Positions 1-12,324 of a stretch of DNA of 64,000 nucleotides are shown here, in pieces (position 1 is the first letter of the stretch; each line of letters starts with the position of its first letter). A program made the translations under genes and the position numbers. The stretch is taken from positions 184,213,881 to 184,277,880 of the forward strand of contig CM067369.1 in NCBI GenBank assembly GCA_034401795.1. The letters are read 5' to 3'. The notes beneath the pieces were generated by a model. It was not told where the DNA came from. It saw only the letters and a program-made list of their open reading frames with translations, and ran no database searches. The DNA comes from Chaetoderma sp. LZ-2023a (lineage: Eukaryota; Mollusca; Caudofoveata; Chaetodermatida; Chaetodermatidae).

Positions 1-284
1 ATCTTACATTTTAGGAAGCAGTCATCGGAAACTGTCAAAACACATTTGTACATTTATCAAACTTTGCTAAAAGAAGTATGTGGTCGTAAGCTCTCAAATA
101 GGTTCACAATCAACGTTGTTTGGTAAATATCTTGTTATGCGAAATCTGAGGGGCCTATGTCCCGGGTGAGCGTAGGCCATTTGTTTTATCCTAGATATGA
201 CTTGATATGATATTTATTTGCATTTTTGCCTGTTTAGGCAAATCATCATAAATTACGGGAGACAATCAATACAACTTACAGTAA
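1..284. other. Intergenic DNA, no recognised feature
   Basis: AT-rich sequence with no coding frame of any length and no repeat structure that I can recognise. It leads directly into the TTAA target site of the first MITE. Confidence 0.5.
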
Positions 285-288
285 TTAA

Positions 289-637
289 AGGTGCATGCTC
301 GCACCAGAATGCTTGAGAATAGAATTGTTGAGATTATGTGCTTTTGGGGTCTTGGATTGTGTGCCTCGATGTGGTAGGGCGGGGTGAGTCATGGCGCATG
401 ATGATTTCATTCCATATAAATAAATTTCGTAGGGTTAGTTGTGAATTTGAATTGGGGACTCGTGCCTCTAATTCAATTTGACAGCTTAAAGAAATTATAT
501 TAATTAATATGCGTAGTCAAGTCATCATGTGTTGGGATCTATTTCGTTTCATTGCATCTGGGCGCAAGGTTTAGGCCTCTAGGAGCATGTGGTTTTAGCA
601 GCTTTGTTTTCGGGCATTCTGCTGTGGATATGCACCT
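289..637. mobile_element. MITE family A, copy 1 (TTAA target site)
   Basis: A 349-bp non-coding element starting AGGTGCAT and ending ATGCACCT, bracketed by TTAA at 285-288 and 638-641. The terminal inverted repeats are long: about 120 bp can be aligned with scattered mismatches, including an AGAATGC block and the stretch that reads CATGATGA on both arms. TTAA duplications are used by piggyBac and Kolobok transposases; the AGG start fits Kolobok slightly better. No transposase is encoded. Further copies lie at 4153-4468 and 43069-43416. Confidence 0.85.
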
Positions 638-669
638 TTAAGATCTATACATATATATATATGATAAAA

Positions 670-1180
670 TGGACCATTCCAAGAATATCCCTTGATCACA
701 TGACGTCATAATCAACTACGTGATGTGTAAGATGACGTCACAATCATGACGCCATGAGTGCCTTGATATAGTCAGTCTTAAACGATTAATAGTCTGACAG
801 TACGAATTCACCTTTCCAAAGTATCCATTCATCATCTGACCTAGTATGACGTCATAATCAGTTCAGCGCGTGTATGATGACGTCACAATCATACATCACA
901 AAGGGTTCCATATAGACAGTCATCAAATCTCAAATGGTCCGACACGTTGTGTAAATTGTATGTCTTTGTAATTCTTTGCTATTTAATGGACATGCTGTTG
1001 GATGTTTTGAGGCTGATTTGACTGGGCGCTGTTGCTGCCTTAGGAAGCACCGGCGCCCAGTCGAGTTAGCCTCAAGATACCCAACAGCTCATCTGTATAG
1101 CTTTCTGGAAATCGGTAATCAGGGTTAAGAAGAAATAGCTCCTTCAAGGACATGAAATAACATGCCCAATCCAAACACGG
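670..1180 (-). mobile_element. MITE family B (CRE-rich), composite copy
   Basis: Starts TGGACCATTCC and carries the family's central palindrome (TTGACTGGGCGCTGTTGCTG with its inverted partner) at about 985-1080. The CRE-bearing outer arm appears twice in tandem, giving four exact TGACGTCA sites at 701, 733, 847 and 878. This looks like one family B element inserted into, or recombined with, another. The far end decays into 'CAATCCAAACACGG', which matches the usual 'GATCGATCCCAACACG' part of the family only weakly. Confidence 0.75.
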
Positions 1181-1460
1181 TCATAGTTTCTATATATGGT
1201 AGAAATGCCTAGACAACTTTAGCATGATTAGATCTACGAATTGTAGAGTATGGTATTATTCACCCCATAGGTAATATGTTATATATTGGTGAAAACTGTA
1301 TAAGTAATATGCCCAAGCCATGTTTAAGCTGTATAAGCCCGCCTTTACAAATGTTATTACGCTGTTGAAGGGTTTGTGAATATAACGCTAATGAGAAATT
1401 CACTGTATTAGATATAAGATTAGGCATTTAGATACTTGTATAGCATACTAATTTAATTGT

Positions 1461-1604
<144 letters not shown>

Positions 1605-1666
1605 TTAGATGTACACTCAAGGGCCTATGTCTTATTGTGGAATAAATCAATCAATCAATCAAAAAA
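1605..1666 (+). mobile_element. LINE 3' tail (CR1-like, ATCA repeats)
   Basis: The text 'GGCCTATGTCTTATTGTGG' is followed by AATAAATCAATCAATCAATCA and an A-run. CR1/L2-type LINEs commonly end in a short AATAAA-like signal followed by a few tandem tetranucleotides, so this is probably a very short 5'-truncated insertion whose 5' boundary merges with the microsatellite. Confidence 0.45.
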
Positions 1667-2150
1667 TTATATTTGATCCGCCACTGACGTATCTGACAGT
1701 CTGATGTCATAATTAAATATGTCCTTTGTTAGCTGACGCTAGGAAGGGATCCCTATGGTTAGCACTTTTATATAGTATAGTACATTTATGATGTTAATAT
1801 GCCAGTCATCGCCTAATACCCAAGATATTTGATAAGAAAACCAAGCTGGATATATGCGATGGCTATCCTATGTGTCCAGTTTCCAACGTTCTTTCAGAGT
1901 GATTAACTCTAAATCAGATCTGCTCGAGGGTAATATTAAATTCCATCACATCATATTGGTAGAAACTTTACTTAAATATGTTTTGCTTTATATAGCAACG
2001 ACTTTAAATTAAATTATGTCCGCTGGCTTTGATTTGTCTGTGGTTTGAAATGTAAATGCTAAGCCCAGACTGAACAGAAACGGCAGGTTACCAAAATGTT
2101 ACGTATGCCGGTATAGAAACCATACCAAGGAATTCGTGAGTATTTGAGCT
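1667..2150. other. Intergenic DNA, no recognised feature
   Basis: No credible coding frame, no RNA gene and no clear repeat. The first bases ('GACGTATCTGACAGTCTGATG') faintly resemble a decayed family B arm. Confidence 0.4.
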
Positions 2151-2169
2151 GAAAATATATTATAACGGA

Positions 2170-2420
2170 ATATAGTCAGGAAGCTGCGGATTCCGTTTTT
2201 TCGGATTTTCCGAATTTTGCCAGATCACGCCCAACGTTGTGAAATCCTAGTGTATAGGCACACCCTTTCCTGTGTTAAAATGTGAGCCAAATCGGATCAG
2301 AGGTTTCCGAAATAACCACAGGTCCAGAATTGGATCCGATTCCGATCCGGGTTGTTTTATCCGGAACACAGACAACGAAAAGAAAACCTCGTGCAAGGCA
2401 AGTTCCTACGGATAGTAAAA
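2170..2420 (+). repeat. Dispersed repeat D, copy 1
   Basis: Non-coding repeat with the phrase 'GAGCCAAATCGGATCAGAGG' followed by TTTCCGA. The same order of blocks (AGATCACGCC, CGTTGTG, TTAAAATNTGAGCC, CGGATNAACAGTTTCCGA) occurs in inverted orientation at about 44400-44570. A second, weaker internal copy of the 'GAGCCAAATTGGAT' block lies near 2430. Family unknown. Confidence 0.6.
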
Positions 2421-2532
2421 ATTTGAGCCAAATTGGATAAGGAATTTAAAATTGTAAATTTGCCAAAGATATAGGCCTACAACTCAGATGGACGTTTACC
2501 ACTTTCCTGACAGAATTGCGTCGTTTTGCTTG

Positions 2533-2573
2533 TGACGTCAGATAACACGTGCCGTATTCCACTTGTGACGTCA
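2533..2573. promoter_or_regulatory. Two TGACGTCA palindromes in decayed MITE-like DNA
   Basis: Exact CRE palindromes at 2533-2540 and 2566-2573 lie in a short near-tandem repeat ('TGTGACGTCAGATA' twice). This resembles the outer arm of family B MITEs and is probably a fragment of one. Nothing in the sequence shows it is used as an enhancer. Confidence 0.4.
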
Positions 2574-2690
2574 GATAGTTGAGTGACAGACCGGATCCAT
2601 TCATTATATGACGTATTTTATTAGAGTAGCTAAGTTATTAGATTCGCATGCGGATAGTCAGTGGCGGCGGAGTGGCTCTGCAAAAGGTAC

Positions 2691-2691
2691 G

Positions 2692-2762
<71 letters not shown>
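2691..2762. repeat. (GTGC)18 microsatellite
   Basis: Eighteen uninterrupted GTGC units. It is self-complementary in the sense that GTGC pairs with GCAC on the other strand and contains alternating purine-pyrimidine steps, so Z-DNA formation is plausible. Confidence 0.95.
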
Positions 2763-3819
2763 TAGGACAGGATGCAGGATTTCGTGTTGAGGGGCGTGAA
2801 TGAGGTGGGCCAAGCAGGGGGCTCCCCCTCCCTAATATGGGGAGCCCAGGGAAATTTTTGAAAATTAAATGCTCTTAGAAGCCATCTCCTGCATTCTGAG
2901 TGATAATTTGTGGTTAAAATTGCTCAGGAAAATGAGAAGTTTTCTCTTAGAAAATGTCAATTTAGAGCATGAAAGGAACATTTTATAAATCCTCCACTTG
3001 AATGATGGTTTGCTATGCCAAAATTTCAACTTAGGGCGTGTAAATCGATGTTTTTCAAGATCATTTCAGAAGGTCTGTCTAGTTACGGTGTTAATGCCTA
3101 GTTAATGATATCACAAACTGTCGCCATCAGTGATCTGCTTATGTGTTTCTAGATATTGTCAAATTCCATCATAAGATTTATGAGCACTAGCAATACATGG
3201 TCAGTGGACAATGACAGCACCATAGAAATACATATTCACAGTACACGCAACACCGCGTGGGGGTGGGGTGGCGGGGACTACACAGAAAATGTGGTTAAAA
3301 TAGATGCTCTTAGAACCGATCTCCTGCATTTTGAGTGATAATTCGGGGTTAGAAAATGTACACTAGTACGATTGAAAGGGGTGGGGTGGGGTGGGGTTGG
3401 GGCTAAAGACATTATTAGCCCCCCCCACCAAATTATTTTAGTCCCCAACCCCCTCGCCTCCGCCGCCACTGCGGATAGTATCGCATTTGCGTTCATGGAC
3501 GGACTAATAGTATGCCTAGGCCTGTTGTGGAAATCACATCAGTTACGTGCCCAACATCACAATTTTGAAAATCGAGACGCATTACCAGTGCATCTAGGGT
3601 CCATGACGAGTGAACCCTCGGTCTGCGCCCTTCGGTCCGGTCTGCCGCTGCCGGCGTGATATGATGGGATAGATCGTCCTACATTAAGGTGCCTTAGTCC
3701 TACTATATTTGGTCAGATTAATCAATTTCGATTAAATTTAGAGTCTTGTGAAGGGTTGTAGCGGAAAAAATATAATAGACTAGTTTTCAATAATAAATAC
3801 CATAAATACCATTAACTCT
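2763..3819. other. Non-coding interval with a duplicated 'CTCTTAGAA' block
   Basis: The block with TGCTCTTAGAA, ATCTCCTGCATT and TGAGTGATAATT occurs twice, at about 2870-2935 and 3300-3360, so the interval contains a diverged repeat pair. G-rich runs occur at 3255-3275 and 3379-3400. No coding frame is convincing. The frames at 3156-3659 overlap on both strands and are low-complexity. Confidence 0.45.
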
Positions 3820-3823
3820 TTAA

Positions 3824-4031
3824 CCCTCAGGTAGACAAAAACAGGGCTTCTGGTATGGTCTTGAAAAATGTTCATTTGCAGACCAAGGGAAGACAATTTT
3901 GACAATTCACCGCTGGAATGACCGGCTCGATAACCGAGCCAGTCATGCCAATGGTAAATTTTCAAAAATTGTTTTCTCTTTGTCTGCAAATGTATATATT
4001 TTTTTAAAGAAAATTGAAAGAAATTTAAGGG
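3824..4031. mobile_element. MITE family C, fold-back copy (TTAA target)
   Basis: Nearly the whole 208 bp folds on itself: TTTGCAGACCAAGGGAAGAC on the left arm pairs with its inverted partner GTTTTCTCTTTGTCTGCAAA on the right, around a central CGGCTCGATAACCGAGCC. It is flanked by TTAA (3820-3823) and TTGA (4032-4035, probably a mutated TTAA). A second, partial copy is at 44100-44274. No coding capacity. Confidence 0.7.
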
Positions 4032-4152
4032 TTGAAGGAACTTATGGAGCTATGCCATTTTTGACTTATGAAATACGACAAATATCAACTTTCCGCACAT
4101 TCTTCGCGTTCCTTCAACACACTGAAGTGAAAATAAGTGCATTGTCTTTTAA

Positions 4153-4468
4153 AGGTGACAGACAAAATGCTTGAAAATAAAATTGTTAAAATTGTATTCT
4201 TTTATAGACTTAAATTATGTGTCTATATGTAACGAAACGAAATAAATCTTAACATATGATGATTTCATTCCATATACATAATATAATTTTTGAAGTTGCG
4301 AAATTGAAATAGAGGCTCGTGTTAATTATATTAATTTATATGGAATGAACATCATCATATGTTAAGATTTATTTCGTTTCATTTCATATAGGCTCACAGT
4401 TTAAGCCTCTAAAAGTATATAATTTAAACAATTTTGTTTTCAGTAATTTTGCTGTGAAATATGCACCT
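4153..4468. mobile_element. MITE family A, copy 2 (TTAA target site)
   Basis: Starts AGGTGACAG and ends ATATGCACCT with intact TTAA at 4149-4152 and 4469-4472. The arms are strongly inverted: CTTAACATATGATGATTTCA on the left pairs with the mirror stretch around 4340-4375. It is more AT-rich and more diverged than copy 1. Confidence 0.85.
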
Positions 4469-4524
4469 TTAATGAGACGCTACAGATCAAATTCCGTTTT
4501 CAGGCGATTCTGTCTATTGAGGAA

Positions 4525-4858
4525 TGCAGTTTTACAGTCAATCACATGACTTCATAATCAACTACGTATGTATGTCTTTACTATTTAATAAACATGCTGT
4601 TGAATATTTTTGAAATTAATTTGACTGGGCGCTTTTTCACCCAGTCAAATTAGTTTCAAAATATTCAACAGCCTACTTGTATACTTTTCTGGAAATTGAT
4701 AGTCAGGGAGTTCAGGGATCGATCAATCCCAACACGGACAAAGTGTGGGTAGGGCTTTTATGGAATTATGCCCCCCTATTGATTATGACGTCATCCTACA
4801 CGCCGTCACGTAGTTTATTATGACGTCATATGACTGACGGATAAACTGGAAAGGTCAA
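4525..4858 (-). mobile_element. MITE family B
   Basis: Contains the family's central palindrome (GAATATTTTTGAAATTAATTTGAC ... GTCAAATTAG arms, 4590-4672), the block 'CTGGAAATTGATAGTCAGGG', and an outer arm with TGACGTCA at 4786 and 4821 ending CTGGAAAGGTCAATT. The palindrome loop is shortened to GGGCGCTTTTTCACCC. A further TGACGTCA at 4866 lies just outside. Confidence 0.75.
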
Positions 4859-5480
4859 TTGATTATGACGTCAGATCTATGCTTGAGTGAAAGCTCGAAT
4901 CTCTGTATAATCACAATCATGCTCAAAACAGGAACACAATGCAAATTGCCAGGTACATGTATGTTCCTTTTCCCAACAAGTATGTGTAAACATAGCAATA
5001 CACATAACACATATTTGATTAGATATCAAAAATATTATCAACTAATGAGAATTTAACTACGATAATAAATCTTAGTGCTAAAAATGACCACGTCCATGTG
5101 GACCAAGGTAATAGTGTGGTTAGATTAGATGTGGTTGCAGGCTCGCATTCTTCTGCACCGTCTTGAAGGATATATTGTGCAAATAAAAGCAATAGCCTAA
5201 GGGGATGTCAATTAGTTATGTAAAATTGTAAACCAGAATTTGCTCGCTTGACTTCCCGACAATATGTGGCCGCCTTATTCCATGACCACTCCATATCCGA
5301 TGACGTGTCTGTTATTAGGATTGTAATGTCTAACATCATGCTCCCGCCGGCAGAGGGTTAATCCTCCGTGATGTCGTAACTCCAGCTAGACTTACGATGA
5401 ATGGAGGAGTAAAGCTTTAGCTGCACGCACACCCATACACCCACACAACCACCCCGCCCCCACACACGCACGCACGTACG
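4859..5480. other. Intergenic DNA
   Basis: No gene recognised. There is a short CA/CG-rich run near 5420-5490 ('CACACGCACGCACGTACGCA'). Confidence 0.4.
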
Positions 5481-5489
5481 CATGCACCC

Positions 5490-5850
5490 ACATCTCTAGC
5501 GAAGCTCCATACACGCTTTGCCCATGTTGGGATCGATCGAATCTCAATTTCCCCAAAAATATACAGGTGAGCTGTTGAATATTTTGACATTAATTTGACT
5601 TGGTGTCGTTGCTTTCAATGGTGGCAACATCGCCCAGTCAAATTAGTTTCAACATATTCAACAGCATGTTTATTACATACTAAAGACATAATAATTCGTA
5701 CAACAACGCTTAGTCCGCCATCAATTAAGCTTTCATGACGAGTTTTGCTACATCATTCATGATGTAGCCTAATTGATTATGACATCATCCTGTACACCAC
5801 ATAGTTGATTATGATTCATGGATAAACTGGAATCCAGTACGGGCCGATGG
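5490..5850 (+). mobile_element. MITE family B
   Basis: Plus-orientation copy with 'TCTCTAGCGAAGCTCCA', 'GTTGGGATCGATCGAA', the inner block 'ATACAGGTGAGCTGTTGAAT' and the palindrome at 5570-5665. The outer arm contains decayed CRE sites (ATGACATCAT). The ends are worn and no TTAA pair is preserved. Confidence 0.7.
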
Positions 5851-6345
5851 CGTCACGATAAAGACATGTAATGGACCGGTAAATGTTGTATCTTGCGATT
5901 AATGAGGTCATCATTTGTTGGTGACCAATAGCACTGGTTTAATTTTATTTTATTTTATTTAATTTTATTTAATTTTTTTTAATACTCGCGTAGCCGTTTA
6001 TCATTACACACCAGAAATGAAAAATATTCTGATGTACATGGAATATTCTGTTGCATATTTTGAAACTAATTTGCATATAGGTGCCTTTAAACTGAGGCCA
6101 ACCAAATTTAAATGTGTTGAGGGTTATGGAAGAGGCAGACCAGTTTCACCAGCATGAAATAAGCATATAGACAGGTTGTACTGCATTCCTGAAGAAGACA
6201 CTCCTCTAATTATAATGAAAGAACCACATGTTTTGTCAAATGGCATTGCCTTTTACGTAGCGCGAGTCAGTCGCAAAATTTAGTCGCTGCCAAAGTAAGT
6301 TTGTCGTTGTCCTAATGTTTGGCACTACATCGTCAACTTCATTTA
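5851..6345. other. Intergenic DNA with ATTTT microsatellite
   Basis: A TTTTA/TTTAA-type run spans 5939-5985. The rest is unannotated sequence without coding potential. Confidence 0.4.
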
Positions 6346-6353
6346 ATGGACCG

Positions 6354-6580
6354 TTCCGGTTTTAGCTATGCCCCGCCCATCTCTATCTAAGCTCCACTCA
6401 CACCTCGCTCGTTTTGGGATCAATCGATCCCTGAACACCCTGGTTATCAATTTCCAAAAAACTGCACAGGTAAGCTGTTGAATATTTTGAAATTAATTTG
6501 ACTGTGTGCTGTTGCCGCCTAAATAGCAAAGAATTACAAAGACATACAATTTATACAACGAAATTCTGTTAGTTTTTAAG
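6354..6580 (+). mobile_element. MITE family B, deletion subfamily (half palindrome)
   Basis: Begins TGGACCGTTCCGGTTTTAGC after TTAA at 6350-6353, then 'CCCCGCCCATCTCTA', 'GATCAATCGATCCCTGAACA' and the left palindrome arm. It then jumps from GCTGTTGCCGCC straight to 'TAAATAGCAAAGAATTACAA', losing the right arm. The same junction is present in the copy at 15642-15992, so this is a mobilised deletion subfamily. The right end (CRE arm) is missing here. Confidence 0.75.
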
Positions 6581-6769
6581 CTGCTTTAATCTCATATCTA
6601 GTTCACCATTTCCATGTCCGCTCGGGTTGTGGAGTTTTCTTTGACATGCACACCGTTGGCACTCTGAACGTTCCATACCAATTTAACTAAACAAGTAAAG
6701 TGAACTATATCTTGAAAAACTAATTTGATGAGAATCTAAAGCTGCCTCATGCAGCAACAAATTCCAATG

Positions 6770-7154
6770 AACCATTCAGGTTTTAGCCATGCACCGCCCA
6801 TCTCTAGCTAATCTCCACCCACACCTCGCTCGTGTTGGCATCGATCGATCTCTGAACTCCCTCTTTATCAATTTCCAGAAAACTATACAGGTAAGCTATT
6901 GAATATTTTGGAACTAATTTGCCTGGGCGCTGTTGCTGATTATAGCAGCAACAGCGTCCAGTCAAATTAGTCTCAAAATATTCAACAGCATGTTTATTAA
7001 ATAGTAGAAGCATACAAGTCGTACAACGGATGTAGAGACGGGCCACATAGAATCATTTATGACGTAATGATTATGACGTTATCACACCCGCCGCTTATCT
7101 GATTATGACGTCATATGAGGTCAGATGATGATGGACACTCTGGAAAGGTGAATT
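6770..7154 (+). mobile_element. MITE family B, full length
   Basis: A complete member: TGAACCATTCAGG start, 'ACCGCCCATCTCTAGCTAA', 'GTGTTGGCATCGATCGATCT', inner block 'CCAGAAAACTATACAGGTAA', palindrome 6897-6990 with GCTGTTGCTG/CAGCAACAGC arms, 'CATGTTTATTAAATAGTA', then the outer arm with TGACGTCA (7106) and CTCTGGAAAGGTGAATTAAG at the end. Confidence 0.8.
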
Positions 7155-7244
7155 AAGTTATCTTCAGAAAATTTCGTACATTGTAATTTTTACATTCTAT
7201 TTAGGGTTTGAACCTCAGTAATTGAAACTAAACCTCAATTCACG

Positions 7245-7250
7245 TGAGTA

Positions 7251-7319
<69 letters not shown>

Positions 7320-7321
7320 AA
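7245..7321. repeat. (AAT)n microsatellite
   Basis: About 25 AAT/ATA units with one interruption (AAAAAT). Confidence 0.95.
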
Positions 7322-7856
7322 TGGGGTGGGGAGAGCGAAATTCAAAATTCCATTAGTGTGATGATTTATAAACAGCCATGTCCTAGTAGACTGTCAGCTT
7401 GTGTACCTTATATGCATTTTTGGGTATAGTAGCTGAAACTTTCAGGAAGTATTTTCGTGATATCACGATACATGAAACCACTTGATAGCAATTTTTCCTA
7501 TCTATCGATAAGCCGCCATCTTGGATTTAAAAATGGCCGCCATATTCAAGTTAGTTTTCTACTTATATCGCCGGCTGTTTATTGGCATACATGATATCAA
7601 CGTACATGCCATAATCTATAGCATGTGTTTGCATTAGGGATTCATGTAAAATGATAGAAAATAAGATAACAAACAACAGTGTCCCCTAGAACGGCCATAT
7701 TGGATTGTAAAATGGCCGCCGATATGGAAAAAAACCTATTAAATTACACAAAAATTATCCAACTGGTCCTTGCCTTAAAATGAGTAAGACTTTACATTAA
7801 TTGGTATATGTTTAGAGAAAAAAAAGAACATATATACATATATACATTGCATACAC

Positions 7857-8253
<397 letters not shown>

Positions 8254-8484
8254 GAATACACATCACTTACTTGTAATATATCCCAAATAGATACCTTTTT
8301 TTTTTTTTTTTTAACATTTTTAACATTTAAAAAATAATCTTTTGATCTTTTGGTTACGACGGCCGTTTGACACCTCGACCCAAACTGCAAATTTGCTACT
8401 ATTTCTTTGACCAAAACTGATGATTAAACAACAATTCAAATTCGCTTATTGTAAATATAATACACTGAAGTCCTAATTTTGAGA

Positions 8485-10152
8485 TCAGTTTGCATCATCT
8501 GGGTCAACATAACTACTTAAGTTCTGGCAATGGTCTTCCGCTCCTTCACACCGGCACAGTTCTGTACACACTAGACCTTTTAATCGACATGAACATCTAC
8601 CTGAAGCGCACTTATTTGTTGAGCTTGGGTTAGTGGTACCACACGTACACCTCACTAACTCAACCACCGCTGCAGGGGCTGGTGCAACCTTGGATAACAG
8701 AGGTACAAGCATGTGCTCTTCCTTCACCCAGTCATGCTGTAAGGGATCTGGTGATAGTGGACTGACAACAAGGTCTTGTTCCCACACCGAAGCTTGGCAG
8801 TGATCACGCTGGATATGCTCAACCCATGTTCCACGTGTCGGTAGTAACATGTCGACACCTTTGTTCATGCCTTGTTGTTTGAATAGGTGCCATCTGAGGT
8901 GATGCGGCTCAGTAATGTGAACATTCTTCTTACAGAATAAACTACATAAAAAGGAAATGCACCCATTTAATGTATCATTAGAAGGCTGGGTGTCACAGCC
9001 GAGGCCGGATATTAATGTTACAATCTTGGTATCTGCTTTTAGGAAGGCTTCTACGCACACTTTCTTAGACTTTCCTCTTGTGTAGCCTGTGGTATCACTA
9101 CCAGTGAGAGCATGTCATTTGCAGAGAGCATTTGCTCTCTCCGGTCCAAGAGCATCATAAATAGGTTGAAGTAGAACTAGTCGTCGTCGATCACCCGTGC
9201 CCATCACCAGGGCAGATTTCTTGCCAAGAAGAGCTGTACGTCTCAGCGCAAGAATCAAAACATCTGCATCCTGACTGTAAATGTGAACAGTATATCCAGC
9301 TTTATTTGCTTCCACTGCATGCAAGATCATTAAGGTATCGGCTTCTTTTTGTGTACTGACACCAGGAGTGGCATTATTGGTGTAGTTGGACATCACTTCT
9401 TTGCGTGTGGCTGTTATCATACACATCTTGGAATGGTCTATTAATCTCTGTGCAAGATAAAGTGTCAACGAATCTTTTGTAGCTACACTTCCAAGGAATA
9501 CTTTTAATTCAGGAATTTTGGTATTGTCTTCTACATTATAATCTTTTGGCTGTGCCTTTCCACCCCTGCGTCGTTCACGTGTTGATTCCTTTAATGAGCC
9601 ATCGACAGCGTAATTGTCAAAAATTACCCTTACAGAATTGTAATTACGTGATTTGATATCAATGAGCTCAACATAAGCTTTGCCAAGGGTTTTACCATTT
9701 TCAAATGACTTCACAGCCATGAGTTCTTGTACTACGGCCATACCGTCTACAATTAGACAGAGCTGTGCATCTGTGGAACCGTATGCACCATCTGAAATGA
9801 GATTGTCTTGGCAATCCTCCATCGGTGACACTGGAAGATTCTCTAAGACAGTTATCAATGAGCCTTTATTTACTGTTGGGTGCACAGAACCATCTGGTCT
9901 CATTAATGTCCGATTAACAGTTGTAAATTCATAATTACCAATCACCTCTTCCATATCTATTTCATGAGATGAGCGCGCTACAACAAGTACTCGAGACATT
10001 AGACCAGACGTTGCCTGGAGGGTTAAAACATCAGACTTTGCCTGTACTTTAACCTCCTTGGATGTAGAAGTCCATGTAAACGACTTACATTTTGTCATCT
10101 TGTCCCAAAGATTTGTATTTCCACATATTCTTTCATCAACAAATTTCTGCAT
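8485..10152 (-). pseudogene. XPG/FEN1-like nuclease plus CXC zinc finger (Academ C-terminal part)
   Basis: The upper frame (9115-10152) shows FEN1-superfamily acidic motifs in the right order: VDGMA with Asp136, VIFDNY with Asp179, the basic TRERRR patch, KEADT with Glu270 and Asp272, and SQDADVL with Asp295 and Asp297. A TGA at 9115-9117 interrupts the next motif; the same frame then reads HALTGSDTTG, the GxD helix-turn motif of the family, and continues to 8485. The last 60 residues carry a cysteine cluster (CTC, CASGRCSC, VCTELCRC, then a final C), i.e. a tesmin/MSL2-type CXC or 'Cys8' domain. I infer a nuclease acting with the transposase. Apart from the single TGA this segment is well kept. 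Confidence 0.8.
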
Positions 10153-12324
10153 TGCAAATTTCCCACGAGCTCACAGGACAGGATGCTTTCCTTAACAGCT
10201 TTAGGAACTATCTCATTAGTGACAAGCTTAACCATTGCTGTATTGCCACTCTTGAATATTCCACAAGGTGCTAGGACATCAAATAGCTTTTTAATAGCCT
10301 GTTCTTGCCTGAGTGTTGTTGACTTATTGAGTTCATGGTGATCCATTTTACTCTGTTTCTTTAAGTCAGCCATGGCCTCTGTTTCATTGGCAATTCGTGC
10401 TAATTCTGGTGTGCACATACAAAACTTCAGAAGAGTAGCAGGAGACTGAGTGATGCCACCAATAGCACCCTGACGTTTGAGATTTTTGTTTACATGTTCT
10501 TGAGCATGATCAATACCGATGTGGGTGAATGGTATCTGGTTGGAAGTGTTCACAGTGAATTCATGTGTCATAAAGTCCTGCCAGATTTCTGGATCAGTAG
10601 TTTGAAGCCGACACATTCGTGCAATATATTCTGGAATATTCTGTGCATAATCATGCCTCCCATAAGCAAAGAAATACACACATAGTTTTTCAAGTGACGA
10701 CAGGTGAAGGAACCAGTCACCTAGACGGGTAGCACGCTGGAATTTCAGTACGGTCAAGACCTGTTTCATATACATTCGTGCCCATTTGAAAATTGGCTCT
10801 GTGTTGCGCTCAGCATCAAAGTCGGCAAGCTGTTTCTCTCTATTAAGTGACTCAAGTGTGATTAATAATCCCTTATGTGACTCACGAATGCTCTGTTTCG
10901 ATGTGCATGCATCAGACAGCATTTTAATACTCTCTTCAAGAGCGACGCGGACAGCAGGCCGTTCAGCAAAAAAACTCTCCTATCCAAAGATCGAACAATA
11001 CCTGCAGGGTGACTTCGTGAGCTTCCATATCTCTGTTGTAATGATTCCAATTTATAATTTGATTAACAGTCACAGAACTGTACAAACCTGCTTCGATCCA
11101 AGCCTCGTCAATCCCGCTTCCTTCTATGGCCTTTCCGAGACATCTGAGAGCACATAATGAAGTGTGGAATGCACCTGGACACACAACAAACTGATCCTTG
11201 AACCGTGAATCCAAATATTCCAACTTCAACACTCGTTTGTATAGATCCATGTCAAATGTGACAACAAGCTTCCGCCCATTACCAGACATCAGTCTGTTCA
11301 ATCTACAAAGTTGGTCTAAAGTGGTAACCAGGGTTGACCATTCGTGTGCTGGGGCATTTATGATAGGTAGAGTAAATGCCTTATCAACAATCAAAGAGGA
11401 ATGATTCGTGGATTCAGGTGTGTTTGAAAGACTGTTGTATGCAGCCCACACTGGTATCATTTGCGTTGTTCTCTCGTCATCTACTACTTGTGGAGACATT
11501 TGTACAGATATTTCACCTGAACTCAATAAACACTCGTGCTCCTCTCGCACTGCTGGCATATTTGATATGTCAGTTACTGAAAGCATACCTTGTACATTAT
11601 CTGACAAAATATTGGTAACATCAAAAGCAGGAATCGTAACTTCATCAGAGGCAACTGTTTTAGGTTCTACATCAGACGAATTTAAATCAACTGTTTGAGA
11701 TCTGTTGAAATATCTTGCCATCATCCACCACATATCATGCTTTATCGCTCTATCAAAATGTTCATCATAGGAACCCACTTTATACGATGCATAATGGGGA
11801 CTGAATTGAGGTTTGGGACTGCCTTCTAAGTCACATTTAAGAATCTTGATGCATGTACTCGGAATACCTAAAAGGCCACCAGCAGAAACTTCATATAGAT
11901 CAAGTGGTTCTACCAAGGTCTCTCCAGCACATATTGGCTGATATACACAAGCTGCCATTGCATGGAAACTTGACTTTCCATCAAAAGTATCAACTTTCTT
12001 GTCAACATTATCAGCGGAAGCCCGAATAGCTCTACCTTTCACACTACCAACTGGGACAAAAATACCATTTTGATTGATGTTTTCTTGCACAGCATTGGCT
12101 ATCTGACTACAAACACTGGTCACCCGACTATATGATATTCCACAACATAAATGGCTGAGCAGATTTATAGCGGTCTGGCTGCATAAATTGTGATATATCC
12201 ACAAAGATAATCCGAATGTTCCTGTCCTGTGACTTTCACATTGGCGACGAAAAGTAGACAATTCAGACTGGGATGTTGTTGTGTATGCTACTTGCTTTGA
12301 AGTTTTAAATTCCTGCATCATCAT
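10095..12324 (-). pseudogene. DDE-type transposase core (Academ-like)
   Basis: Two frames cover the core. The upstream one (10963-12324) has ADNVD...DTFDGK near residues 104-116, matching ADNTD...DTPDGK in copy 2, and TFDMDLYK near residue 365, matching SLDMALYE; these are candidate first and second acidic catalytic residues. The downstream one (10095-10922) carries the candidate acidic pair in IGIDHAQEHVNKNLK (Asp138, Glu142). The frames meet in a T-run at about 10965, where one base is gained or lost; the bridging frame reads SFFAERPAVRVALEESIKM. Another shift lies near 10150 at the junction with the nuclease. Role: strand cleavage and joining at element ends. The superfamily name is inference; the motif conservation between copies is seen. 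Confidence 0.65.

Noticed and set aside
3156-3659. Overlapping open frames of 60-95 residues on both strands
   Set aside because: Low-complexity Gly/Pro-rich text from G/C runs, no motif, and they overlap each other on opposite strands.
6880-6990. tRNA or microRNA gene in the family B palindromes
   Set aside because: The stem recurs in every family B copy and lacks cloverleaf features; it is the MITE's own fold-back.
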